Positions 28,289-36,444 of a DNA stretch of 47,185 nucleotides are shown here, in pieces. Numbering within the stretch: the first letter of the stretch is position 1; every line of letters begins with the position of its first letter. The notes under the pieces were generated by a model that made no database searches, had not been told where the DNA came from, and saw only the letters and a list, made by a program, of their open reading frames with translations. The stretch is from Promethearchaeota archaeon Loki_b31 (GTDB taxonomy: Archaea; Asgardarchaeota; Lokiarchaeia; Sigyniarchaeales; SOKP01). The translations under genes and the position numbers were made by a program. The stretch spans positions 1-47,185 of the forward strand of contig NJBI01000026.1 in assembly GCA_005222975.1 (NCBI GenBank), given 5' to 3'.

Positions 28289-28519
28289 TTGAAACAGATT
28301 GCTGATCTTTTAGAAACAGGCATTATTGAGACTTATACCCCGAAGAGGAAGATGTTAGTTAAAGACCTCCTTAAAGAGTTAAACCTTGAAGGTAAATACT
28401 TTGGGATCCTCGTTGATGGCAAGAAAGCTAGCGAGGATACAGTTTTAGATGAGAATTCAGACATAGTTATTCTTCCTCATATAGCTGGAGGAGAAAATAA
28501 TAATCCTTTGCTAAAATAG
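28289..28519 (+). CDS. Ubiquitin-like/ThiS-MoaD-fold small protein with di-Gly and C-terminal tail
   Basis: A 76-residue beta-grasp protein. The order of blocks matches ThiS/MoaD/Urm1/SAMP: V(K)DLLKELNL, ILVDGKKASEDT, DENSDIVILPHIAGG. Such proteins are adenylated at the last Gly for sulfur transfer or protein conjugation. Here the GG is not terminal: eight residues (ENNNPLLK) follow before TAG. So activation would need a protease (a JAMM type in archaea), or the tail is a fresh extension; its last codons lie in a duplicated 42-bp segment (see repeat). Starts with TTG at 28289; no ATG is in frame. It is convergent with RNase Z. Confidence 0.75.
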   Translation: MKQIADLLETGIIETYTPKRKMLVKDLLKELNLEGKYFGILVDGKKASEDTVLDENSDIVILPHIAGGENNNPLLK

Positions 28520-28690
28520 TGTTAGAGAATATCAGTTCTACATCTTAAACTTATTCTTTCTCAAAGAATAGGATTTGTTGTTATTCTGCTTATTGAATAA
28601 TCTATATTTTATTTATCTGTTTTTACTGTAAAGAGATTCTCATTAAGTCCTTTGCTAAAATAGTATTAGGGAATATCAGTTTTGCATCTT
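28505..28690. repeat. 42-bp direct repeat: copy in the ubiquitin-like gene end, copy in the RNase Z end
   Basis: 28505-28546 and 28649-28690 share 38 of 42 bases, starting CCTTTGCTAAAATAGT. All four differences are transitions. Copy 2 is the (antisense) end of the RNase Z coding region; copy 1 supplies the final PLLK-TAG of the ubiquitin-like ORF and its 3' flank. Confidence 0.9.
28554..28574 (+). terminator. Hairpin between convergent genes
   Basis: TATTCTTT and AAAGAATA form an 8-bp stem with a 3-base loop just after the ubiquitin-like gene. It may serve as a bidirectional terminator. Confidence 0.35.
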
Positions 28691-29603
28691 GAAGCAATTG
28701 GTTAGCATCCTCTTGATATCTCGACGAAATATGGGTTAAAATTAATTGTTTAGCGTTCATTTTTTTAGCATCGTTAGCTGCGTCAACAGAAGTGGAATGT
28801 TTCTTTTCAAATGCGACATCAGACAACTCCTTCGAAAAAGTTGCTTCGTGAATTAAAATGTCAGAATCTCTTCCTAATTCGATCAAGCTTTCGCAAGGGA
28901 TTGTGTCACCCGAGTATGTCACTTTTCGACCCGGTCTCTTTGGACCCACTATCCCTTCTTTTAAAGGATCAATTGTTTTTCCTTCATATTCTATAATTTC
29001 CCCTTCCTGTAATTTTTTCCACAGTTTACTCTCAGGTATTCCGAGTTCAATTGCTCTTTTGGGTTTAAATTTTCCATACCGTGGCTTTTCAACGAAAGAA
29101 TAAGCAAATGTTAATACTGAATGATCTACTTCTGTATATTTGAGAGTGTATTTATCGTTTTCAAAAATCACATTATCTTCTAAGAATTTTTCTTCACTAG
29201 GGATTTCGGAGTCCAAGGTCTCGAACACTATTAACTTATTATTATCATTATCAATTTCTACTATACTAATGGGATAATTTGCTTTTAGTCCGAGAATTTT
29301 TCTATGGACAAATAAATAAAGAAACAAATTCCGAGGTCCAAATATAGTAACGGGAGCCGTTCTTTCAATTAAACCAAACCTAAATAAAAGCCCTGGAAGA
29401 CCAATGATATGATCTCCATGAAAATGCGAAATTAATATTTTTAAAGGTTTATTAAACTTTAAACCCGCTTCAATTAGCCTTCTTTGGAGGTCTTCCCCAC
29501 AATCAAATAGAAAGAGTTCGTTTTTATATTTAAGAGCTGTTGAAGGAAGGTTCCTTTCGCGAACAGGAATCGCCGCGGAGGAACCTAGGATTATTAATTC
29601 CAT
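28623..29603 (-). CDS. rnz: Ribonuclease Z (tRNA 3' processing endonuclease)
   Basis: A 326-residue metallo-beta-lactamase-fold RNase Z, which cuts tRNA precursors 3' of the discriminator base. The HFHGDH zinc motif is at residues 60-65, ILGSSAAIP near residue 4 is the N-terminal strand, the substrate-binding exosite region follows, YSGDT near 237 and HEATF near 258 hold further ligands, and LTHISSRY near 297 the last His. Length is that of the short (ElaC) form. It lies 20 bases downstream of the coiled-coil gene on the same strand, so they are probably co-transcribed. TAA stop. Confidence 0.93.
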   Translation of the reverse strand: MELIILGSSAAIPVRERNLPSTALKYKNELFLFDCGEDLQRRLIEAGLKFNKPLKILISHFHGDHIIGLPGLLFRFGLIERTAPVTIFGPRNLFLYLFVHRKILGLKANYPISIVEIDNDNNKLIVFETLDSEIPSEEKFLEDNVIFENDKYTLKYTEVDHSVLTFAYSFVEKPRYGKFKPKRAIELGIPESKLWKKLQEGEIIEYEGKTIDPLKEGIVGPKRPGRKVTYSGDTIPCESLIELGRDSDILIHEATFSKELSDVAFEKKHSTSVDAANDAKKMNAKQLILTHISSRYQEDANQLLQDAKLIFPNTILAKDLMRISLQ

Positions 29604-29623
29604 CGAAGTTCATTTAATATTAA

Positions 29624-30820
29624 TTATTTGCTTTTTCTTAACTGCGAAATTTCAAGCCGTTGTTGAATATTTTGCTTGCTCAGATCGTCAACCAAACTTT
29701 CGAGTTCTTTAAACCTTAAATTAACATCTGGGTTTATTGTTTGTGTTGTATTTGCCTGAGTTTGAATTTGAATTCTTAAACCATCTAACTCTGCTTCAAT
29801 TTCATTTGATTTTTGATCTTTTCGTTTGATTTGGTTGTCTAAATCTTCGTATTTTCTTTTTATTCTTATAGCTTCGTTCTTAATCGTAGTAATTTCTTCT
29901 TCTTTCGTTTTTAACGCGTTTTTTGATTCAGCTAATTGTTTTTGCAAAAAACTTGCCATTTCTCTTTGAATTTTCAATTTGCCTTCAATATCTCCTTGAG
30001 GGATGCTAACAGGAGGAGCTTCTCCTTCTTTAATTTGTTCTTGAAGGGTTGTTATTTGTACTTTTGATTTACTTAATTTACTTTTTAATTCTTCCACAAC
30101 TTCTTTTAAAGCAATCGGCTCTGCTCTACCTTTCTTACCTTTATCTTTTTTCTCGTATTTAGTTATAACCTTTTTTAATTCTTCATTTTGTCTTTTTGCT
30201 TTATTAAGATTTTTTTGCAGATCTTCTAGTAGATTTTGCGTAATATTATTATCAACATGGTTAGTTTCTATTTGAGAAGAGCTATTCTCGAGCTTTTCAG
30301 TTAAATCCGTAATTTTATCAGTTAATAATTCAATTTTTTCGTCCTTTTCTCTTATTTTTTCGTTATATTCATCGCTTCCAAGATCTTTACTCTTCAACCG
30401 CCTAATTAAAGATTCTTGCTTATTTAATTTATCTTGTAATTCATGAAGTAAAAGATTAAGTGGCGGTTTGTCCTTTTTTCTTAGCTCTTCTACGCTAATA
30501 ACAGAAGTATTAGTTGTTCTCCTAACAAGATTATCGTGGTTTTTTTGTAATTCCATTTTGTCTTTTCTTAAAAAACCCATTCGATTCTTTAGCTCTCGTA
30601 TTTCTCGATCCTTAGCATCTAATTCAATATTTAATTTTTCTTCTTTCGCCTTTTTCATCTTTTTTTTCGGAGCCTTTTCGTCGAACATTTCCTCGTATCT
30701 CATAACTTCTTCTTCAAAGCCATCAATTTTATCTAAGTAAAGATTAATTTCATTATCTTTTTTGTTTAGTTCTGACTGTAACTCGTTTATCTTCTTGCGC
30801 AAGTTATCTTCTTCCGTCAT
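29624..30820 (-). CDS. Coiled-coil protein
   Basis: A 398-residue protein that is almost all heptad-like Lys/Glu/Leu sequence, from NELQSELNKKDNEINLYLD near the start to QQRLEISQLRKSK at the end, with one Pro/Gly break near residues 265-280 (GEAPPVSIPQGD). It would form a long rod. No catalytic motif. Its function is unknown; co-transcription with RNase Z (20 bases apart) may only be positional. A short AT-rich intergenic region precedes it. TAA stop. Confidence 0.7.
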   Translation of the reverse strand: MTEEDNLRKKINELQSELNKKDNEINLYLDKIDGFEEEVMRYEEMFDEKAPKKKMKKAKEEKLNIELDAKDREIRELKNRMGFLRKDKMELQKNHDNLVRRTTNTSVISVEELRKKDKPPLNLLLHELQDKLNKQESLIRRLKSKDLGSDEYNEKIREKDEKIELLTDKITDLTEKLENSSSQIETNHVDNNITQNLLEDLQKNLNKAKRQNEELKKVITKYEKKDKGKKGRAEPIALKEVVEELKSKLSKSKVQITTLQEQIKEGEAPPVSIPQGDIEGKLKIQREMASFLQKQLAESKNALKTKEEEITTIKNEAIRIKRKYEDLDNQIKRKDQKSNEIEAELDGLRIQIQTQANTTQTINPDVNLRFKELESLVDDLSKQNIQQRLEISQLRKSK

Positions 30821-30912
30821 CTTCGCACCTTACCATTTAATTAGAAAAAATTATATTATATATATTTCATCTATTTCCACTTTTTTAATCTTTTTCTTTC
30901 TGCAAATGAGAT

Positions 30913-32829
30913 TTAATATATGTCGAAATCTTTGATGGTAAATTTCTTAATCTTGCTCAATATAGGAAAAAGACTTAAATAATTAAAAGTTAAGAAAGCG
31001 ACAAAAAGTAAACCAATTATAATGAAAGGCGTTAATATATGTGGTAAAGATACTCTTTGAAATAAAACGAGCGAATTTAATATCATTCCTATTCCTAAAC
31101 TCAAAAAAAGTGATGGTATAATTACATAGAGAGCTTCCAAGAAAAGAATTTTCTTAATATTTTTATATTTCGAGCCAAGAGCCTTCATTATTAGGAAATC
31201 TTTAGCTTTTTCCATAATACTACCTTTTTGATAATTATATAAAGAGAGCATCGAAATTACGGCCATGACAATAATTAAAAAAGCGGGATATAGAGTTAAA
31301 TTATTTAAATATTGTATATTATCGTCGAAAGTTTGATTTAGGTTGATATAAGTGAAATTATCTCCAAGATTTCCACTAATAATTAATTCAATATTGTCTA
31401 TAACGCTATCATATTCGCCTGGTCTTATTTTTAACAAAAGGAGATTAATATTTTGTCCACTAAAATTCAAATCTTCTTGCATAACCTCTAAATCTACATA
31501 TCCCGCAAAGCCGCTATAAAAACTATCCAAGACAACCCCGGAAATGTGAAAGGCGTGACCTAATCCTAATTCCTCAACTCTCAAACTCTGCGATAATGGA
31601 TAATCAAAAAAATTATAACTTAATCCGTCTCCAATTATCATGTTTACTGAATCTTCCTGAGTAAAATATTCTCCCTCAATTTCAAAATCTTGTATTATTT
31701 CACTAATATTAACTCCTACAATCGGGAAAATTCCTGAACGTTGTTGACCTGCTATTAAATAACCTCCATCTACGAGATAATGATACCCATCTAATTCAGT
31801 GAGATTAAAAAAATTAATCAAACGCTGATCTATGCTTTCAACTTCAGTAATACTATTTAGTTCTTCAATATCAGAAAGGTTAAACATGTAGCTTGGATTT
31901 AAAAAATCAATACTGTTCTCAGTTATAATAATATTCGGATTAGAAAACATACTGTACATCAAAGTATAGTTTTGAATAACATCTCTATGACCAATAGCAA
32001 TGATATCTTCGCCTTGAGACTTTCGTATCCATTCTTGAGACGAATCCCTCATAACGATATTCCCTAATCCTAAAGTAAAAATTACTAAGGAAATTATGGA
32101 AAAAACTATTAAATACCTCCTAAATTCCCCTTTTCTCCTGATTGTGTTAATAACGGAAATTTTAAAATTAAATCCTATTGAGGACAACCATTTTGGAACT
32201 AATATAAATCCTCTTGAAGCGTCGTAATTATAGGGTATATCCTTTGAAAATAATTTTATGGTATTTTGATTTCCTAGCTTCCTTAAAATTACGCCAGGAA
32301 CGAAATAAATTCCCCCTACACACGAAAAAAACAATATCGGGGTATAAATTAAATCAATTTGAAAAGAGGATACAATTCCTAAAAGCGACATAATAAACGT
32401 GAAGATACCGTATGAAACAAAACCGATTATTAAACCTATCAAGAAACCAACGATAAACACTACATATACTTCGGTTAAATAAAAGTTATATAATTTCTTT
32501 GGTAGCGTCCCCAAGGCTTTCATAATAGCAATATCACGTTTTTTATTAATAACTAGAGTGCTTGTCACGATTATAACAATAATAAAAGCCAAAGTAACTA
32601 TTAGGCTCAGTATTAGAATAGTAAAATCTGTAAAGACTATGCTAATTCCTCCTGAAAAATAAAATTCATTTTCGTACTGATAAGTTAAAAATCTATTTAA
32701 GCCCATTGAAGACATAAAATATGTTAAGAAAATTGTGAGCGCAATAACTAAAGCAATTATTACTACATAAGGGAAAGTGACCTCCCTTTTTCTAAAGAAG
32801 TCTTTTAAGGCAAAATCTAAACTTATTAT
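30913..32829 (-). CDS. ABC transporter permease, MacB/LolC-FtsX type
   Basis: A 638-residue permease when read from the ATA at 32829 (600 from the first ATG at 32715). The N-terminal LDFALKDFFRKREVTFPYVV is the typical entry of FtsX/MacB permeases and lies upstream of the ATG, so the ATG start truncates it. A GGTGA site (32834-32838) is 4-7 bases before the ATA codons; no ATG, GTG or TTG is in frame. Topology: TM1 near 20-40, an FtsX four-helix block around 60-170, a long extracellular segment (about 230-470), and a second FtsX block at 490-630. Transport of lipoprotein, peptide or drug type is typical; substrate unknown. It follows the ATPase gene by about 40 bases. Confidence 0.8.
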   Translation of the reverse strand: MISLDFALKDFFRKREVTFPYVVIIALVIALTIFLTYFMSSMGLNRFLTYQYENEFYFSGGISIVFTDFTILILSLIVTLAFIIVIIVTSTLVINKKRDIAIMKALGTLPKKLYNFYLTEVYVVFIVGFLIGLIIGFVSYGIFTFIMSLLGIVSSFQIDLIYTPILFFSCVGGIYFVPGVILRKLGNQNTIKLFSKDIPYNYDASRGFILVPKWLSSIGFNFKISVINTIRRKGEFRRYLIVFSIISLVIFTLGLGNIVMRDSSQEWIRKSQGEDIIAIGHRDVIQNYTLMYSMFSNPNIIITENSIDFLNPSYMFNLSDIEELNSITEVESIDQRLINFFNLTELDGYHYLVDGGYLIAGQQRSGIFPIVGVNISEIIQDFEIEGEYFTQEDSVNMIIGDGLSYNFFDYPLSQSLRVEELGLGHAFHISGVVLDSFYSGFAGYVDLEVMQEDLNFSGQNINLLLLKIRPGEYDSVIDNIELIISGNLGDNFTYINLNQTFDDNIQYLNNLTLYPAFLIIVMAVISMLSLYNYQKGSIMEKAKDFLIMKALGSKYKNIKKILFLEALYVIIPSLFLSLGIGMILNSLVLFQRVSLPHILTPFIIIGLLFVAFLTFNYLSLFPILSKIKKFTIKDFDIY

Positions 32830-32870
32830 TCACTCACCAAAGTTAAATATTTATTAATTCATAATCCTAA

Positions 32871-33617
32871 CTACTCTTCACTTGTTATCTTACCATCTTC
32901 AAAAATTATGACTCGATTTGCAAGTTTTATTAAAAAATCGTCGTGTGTTGCTATAATAATCGTTTTACCATCCTTTTTCATATCATTAAAGAGATCTCGT
33001 ATAAACATACTTGTATTTTTATCGAGGTTGGCTGTAGGCTCATCTGCCAAAATAATTGGAGGATTGTTTGCTAACGCTCTTGCTATTGCTACCCTCTGTT
33101 GTTCACCAGCCGAAAGTTGAAATGGTAAGTGTTCTCTTCTATCCCCTAAACCTATTTTTTTCAATAAACTTACTGCTTTCTCTCTTTGCTCTTTTAGGCT
33201 CATTCCAGCTAAATTCATTGGGAACATCACATTTTCTTCAGCAGTTAAAGTGCTAATAAGATTATAGTTTTGAAAAACGAATCCTGTATTAATTAATCTA
33301 AATAGAGAGAGTGATTCTTCATGTAAATCGGTAATTTTTACCCCATTTGAAAAAATCGTGCCTTCGTTAGGAGAATCTAACCCTCCAATTAAATTTAGTA
33401 AAGTAGTTTTACCTGCTCCTGACGGACCTTTAAGAACGATGAAATCTCTCTCTTTTATTTTCAGATTTACATCATATACGGCTTTTACAATAAAATCTCC
33501 AATTTCATAATTTTTGTATAAATTTTTAGCTAAGATTACAATGTTTTCCTCTCTAATTTCGTTTATAATATCGATATCCTCTAATTCAGTAGGCTCTTCA
33601 AGAAAATCTTTATCCAT
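32871..33617 (-). CDS. ABC transporter ATPase, MacB/LolD type
   Basis: A 248-residue ATPase of the MacB/LolD branch. Walker A GPSGAGKTT near residue 60, the Q-loop FVFQNYN near 112, signature LSAGEQQRVAIARAL near 167, Walker B IILADEPTANLD near 187, and the switch His in IATHDDF near 224. The signature has Ala in place of the usual Gly (LSGGQ), as in some LolD-like proteins. It is the first gene of the exporter operon, ahead of the permease. It ends with TAG (TGA five codons on). Start ATG 33617. Confidence 0.88.
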   Translation of the reverse strand: MDKDFLEEPTELEDIDIINEIREENIVILAKNLYKNYEIGDFIVKAVYDVNLKIKERDFIVLKGPSGAGKTTLLNLIGGLDSPNEGTIFSNGVKITDLHEESLSLFRLINTGFVFQNYNLISTLTAEENVMFPMNLAGMSLKEQREKAVSLLKKIGLGDRREHLPFQLSAGEQQRVAIARALANNPPIILADEPTANLDKNTSMFIRDLFNDMKKDGKTIIIATHDDFLIKLANRVIIFEDGKITSEE

Positions 33618-34088
33618 TTTTATTTCAGCAACACATTCTTTTTATATCTCTCTTTTTTATAATCCTTAGTTATTTAAAATATTGTTCTATCGACTTCATT
33701 TTAAAACCAATATTAAATTGTGTCATTACGATCAAACAAAAGTTTAAATATTGCCATGTTATATTTGAATATTAGAGGGAAAGCCGCAAATAAAAATATC
33801 CCCTAAATTTCCTAATTAAAATGGTAACGGAACTAAATTTTATCCCAAAATCTAACCTCATCTTGAGGTCAATTTCTGGCTTTCTCTCGTCTCTTCCTTT
33901 TGTAAATAAAATTAAGTAATTTGTGTTATAAATTTAAAAAAATTTATTTTAGTTAAGATATTTCATTATTAAAATTACAGCAGTTTTAAACTTTTCTTAA
34001 AAAAAGTTTGAAAAAATCATTCTTATTACCCAGAATTGAAAGCTGGCAGAACTAATTCTTCAGAATTAAAGAAAAAGGGGAAAAAAAT
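33618..34088. other. 470-bp intergenic region
   Basis: No ORF. AT-rich, with a TATA-like GTTTAAATA near 33741-33749 upstream of the structured stretch described at 33774-33888, and AAGGGG (about 34075-34080) before the corrinoid protein start. Confidence 0.5.
33774..33888 (+). ncRNA. Candidate structured RNA closed by an 11-bp stem
   Basis: GAGGGAAAGCC (33775-33785) pairs with GGCTTTCTCTC (33878-33888) over 11 bp with one G-U. Within it, TAAATTT can pair with AAATTTA, and CCTCA-TCT-TGAGG forms a small hairpin. A TATA-like TTTAAATA lies about 25-30 bases upstream of the 5' arm, and a pyrimidine-rich tail follows the 3' arm. It could be a free RNA or a 5' element for the corrinoid protein gene 200 bases on. 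No known riboswitch motif recognised; the GAGGGAAAGCC string has only a superficial likeness to RNase P CR-I. Confidence 0.4.
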
Positions 34089-34724
34089 TTGGATTTTGAA
34101 AAATTAACAGAATTAATAATTGAGCTAGAAGTAGATGATATTGAAGCCGCAGTGAAGGAAGCCCTAGAAGGAGATGGAAAGGATCCATTTGACATCTTAA
34201 GCGCTTTAACAAAAGGAATGGATGAAGTAGGGAAGCGATATGAAGAGAAGGAATATTATTTAACTGAGCTGGTATTAGCTGGGGAAACCATGAAAGAAGC
34301 GTTTAAAGTGCTCCAACCAGCCTTAGCTGCGTCAGACCAATCTCAAGATAAAACAAAAATAATCCTCTGCACAGTTAAGGGGGACAATCATGACATCGGA
34401 AAAAATATTTTAGGCTCATTATTATTAAGTAGTGGTTTTGAATTACATGATTTGGGGATGGATGTTGATGCAAATGTCATCGTTGATAAAGTAAAAGAAA
34501 CAGGAGCTACAATCATAGCGTTAAGTTCCCTATTGACTATGACTGTCGAACAAATTAAAAACGTTCACGAAGCTTTAAAGGCAGCAGGTCTTAGGGATAG
34601 TGTAAAATTAATCGTTGGCGGAGCTCCTTTGAATATGGAACTTGCTAAGCGGTTGGGCGCAGATGATTTCGCAGATGATGCTGTCGATGGAGTCAGGCAT
34701 ATTAAAAAGTTAGCAGGAAAATAA
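34089..34724 (+). CDS. Corrinoid methyltransferase protein (MtbC/MttC family)
   Basis: A 211-residue cobalamin-binding protein like the corrinoid partners of methylamine, methanol and thiol methyltransferases. Residues 1-85 are the helical cap domain; residues about 90-211 the Rossmann-like B12 domain with GDNHDIGKNI (the DxHxxG motif whose His is the lower cobalt ligand) and LSSLLTMT plus IVGGAPLN (SxL and GG motifs). It starts with TTG at 34089 after AAGGGG. No methyltransferase partner (MtbB/MttB) is in the window, so the substrate is open. The class often pairs with pyrrolysine-containing methyltransferases, relevant to the in-frame TAGs here. Confidence 0.9.
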   Translation: MDFEKLTELIIELEVDDIEAAVKEALEGDGKDPFDILSALTKGMDEVGKRYEEKEYYLTELVLAGETMKEAFKVLQPALAASDQSQDKTKIILCTVKGDNHDIGKNILGSLLLSSGFELHDLGMDVDANVIVDKVKETGATIIALSSLLTMTVEQIKNVHEALKAAGLRDSVKLIVGGAPLNMELAKRLGADDFADDAVDGVRHIKKLAGK

Positions 34725-34962
34725 TATGTTCATTCAATTTTTTATTTTTATACTTTTAACTTTGTAAATTTATGGTATACATTTTTTGATATTTATAATT
34801 TATAAAGTCGGTTTAAAAGAGATTCTATTTTATTCTTTTTATTACTGAGAAACTTAATTAAAATATAATGAGAATATTTATTTTACTAAGGAAAGTATAT
34901 CTCTTAGAACCAATCAAATAAAATTAATTCTATATGTTTATAAGAAAAAGGAGGCTTTTTTA

Positions 34963-35217
34963 ATGACTGGTGGAAAGGACAAGGAAATAAAATTTGATGC
35001 AGAATTAGATACGAGGGGATTATTTTGTCCAGAACCCATTTTTGAAGTAAGAACCTTTTCAGAATCTTTAGATATTGGTCAATGTTTTAAAGTTTTAGCT
35101 GATGATCCGGCAGCAGAAGAAGATTTGAAAAGGTGGGCAAAAAGAACTGGTACAGAGTTGGTTGAGTTTTTTAAAGATGGAGATGATCTAATATTTTACT
35201 TCAGAAAAAGGGAATAA
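34963..35217 (+). CDS. TusA/SirA-family sulfur carrier protein
   Basis: An 84-residue protein with the TusA-family motif: LDTRGLFCPEPIFEVR, Cys22 in a CPxP box, the persulfide-carrying Cys. ADDPAAEEDLKRWAKRTG is the typical helix after strand two. It precedes IscS-like and IscU genes by 30 bases, so it is part of a sulfur-transfer operon. AAAAGGAGG lies upstream of the ATG at 34963. Confidence 0.9.
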   Translation: MTGGKDKEIKFDAELDTRGLFCPEPIFEVRTFSESLDIGQCFKVLADDPAAEEDLKRWAKRTGTELVEFFKDGDDLIFYFRKRE

Positions 35218-35249
35218 TGATTAGCTTGAAATTAAGGAGGGATTAAGTT

Positions 35250-36440
35250 ATGAGTATATATCTAGACAATCAGGCTGCAAGACCCGTGGACGCAAGAGTC
35301 GTGTCTGAAATGGTCCCATACTTTAATGAAAGATTTGCAAATCCAGCTTCTCTTCATTGCGATGGAGATATTGCTACAGATATTTTAGAGACATCACGAG
35401 AAAAAATTGCAAAGTTTGTAAATGCCTCTATTCCATCTGACATCCTATTTACATCTGGAGCGACCGAATCAAATAATCTGGCTTTAATAGGAGCTGCTAT
35501 GAGACAGAAGAAAAAAGGGAACCACATAATTATTTCTGAAATCGAACATATATCTATCTTAAACCTTGGGAAATATTTAGAAAGACAGGGGTTTAGAGTA
35601 AGCAGAGTTTCTGTAGATCGATTTGGTATCATTAGTTTAGATAAGCTTGAAAAGTTAATAACAGATGAGACAATTTTAATCTCAATATCAACGGCTAGTA
35701 ACGAAGTTGGCTCCCTGCAACCAACTGCTGAAATCAGTAGGATTGCTGCTGAAAAGGGGATATTATTTCATACTGACGCTGTTGCTAGTGAAAGCGTAGT
35801 TCCAATTGATGTTCAAAAAGTTCCGATAGATTTAATCACATTATCGTCTAACGATATTTACGGACCAAGAGGGGTTGGCGCGTTATACTTAAAAAAGGGA
35901 GTACGAGTTAACCCTATAATAATTGGTGGCGGTCAAGAAAGAGGTATGAGGTCAGGTTCTGAAAATATACCCGGTATCGTTGGGTTTGCTAAAGCCGCAG
36001 AGATTTTGAAGGAAGAAATGCCCAAAGAATCAGAAAATTTAAAAAAATTAAGAGATAAGTTGATTAAAGATATCTTGGAAACAATTCCTAAATCGCATTT
36101 AAACGGACATCCCGAAAAAAGACTTGCTCACAACGCACATTTTCGATTTGATTATATCGAAGGGGAATCGTTGATATTAACGCTAAAAGAACACAATATT
36201 GCTGCTGCTACAGGCTCAGCTTGTAGTTCAAAAACATTAGAGGCGTCTCATACATTAATTGCAATGGGTCTATTGCACGAAGAAGCACACGGTAGTCTAC
36301 TGGTTTCTTTAGGTAGAACTACTCGCGAGTCCGACATTGATAAGCTTATAGAAGTTTTACCAAACGAGGTAAAAAGGTTGAGAAAGTTATCTCCATTAAC
36401 GCCTCCAGAATTATTAAAAAAATATGATGAGGTAAAATAA
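35250..36440 (+). CDS. IscS/NifS-family protein lacking the PLP lysine (Lys to Asp202)
   Basis: A 396-residue class V aminotransferase-fold protein closest to IscS. It keeps the N-terminal YLDNQAA, SGATESNN, ISEIEHIS (His100), HTDA (Asp176), and TGSACSS with mobile-loop Cys325. But the PLP-binding SxHK is SSND (residues 199-202): Lys becomes Asp. The Gln after the HTDA block is also changed. Archaeoglobus fulgidus IscS is known with Asp at that site, lacks PLP activity, and helps bind a 2Fe-2S cluster with IscU; that precedent is cited from memory. So this is likely a scaffold partner of the IscU gene 5 bases downstream, not a desulfurase. Sulfur would have to come from sulfide or another carrier such as the TusA upstream. 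SD AAGGAGG before the ATG. Confidence 0.9.
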   Translation: MSIYLDNQAARPVDARVVSEMVPYFNERFANPASLHCDGDIATDILETSREKIAKFVNASIPSDILFTSGATESNNLALIGAAMRQKKKGNHIIISEIEHISILNLGKYLERQGFRVSRVSVDRFGIISLDKLEKLITDETILISISTASNEVGSLQPTAEISRIAAEKGILFHTDAVASESVVPIDVQKVPIDLITLSSNDIYGPRGVGALYLKKGVRVNPIIIGGGQERGMRSGSENIPGIVGFAKAAEILKEEMPKESENLKKLRDKLIKDILETIPKSHLNGHPEKRLAHNAHFRFDYIEGESLILTLKEHNIAAATGSACSSKTLEASHTLIAMGLLHEEAHGSLLVSLGRTTRESDIDKLIEVLPNEVKRLRKLSPLTPPELLKKYDEVK

Positions 36441-36444
36441 TAAA

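Noticed and set aside
33774..33888. RNase P RNA
   Set aside because: The GAGGGAAAGCC string resembles CR-I but the element is too short and lacks CR-V.
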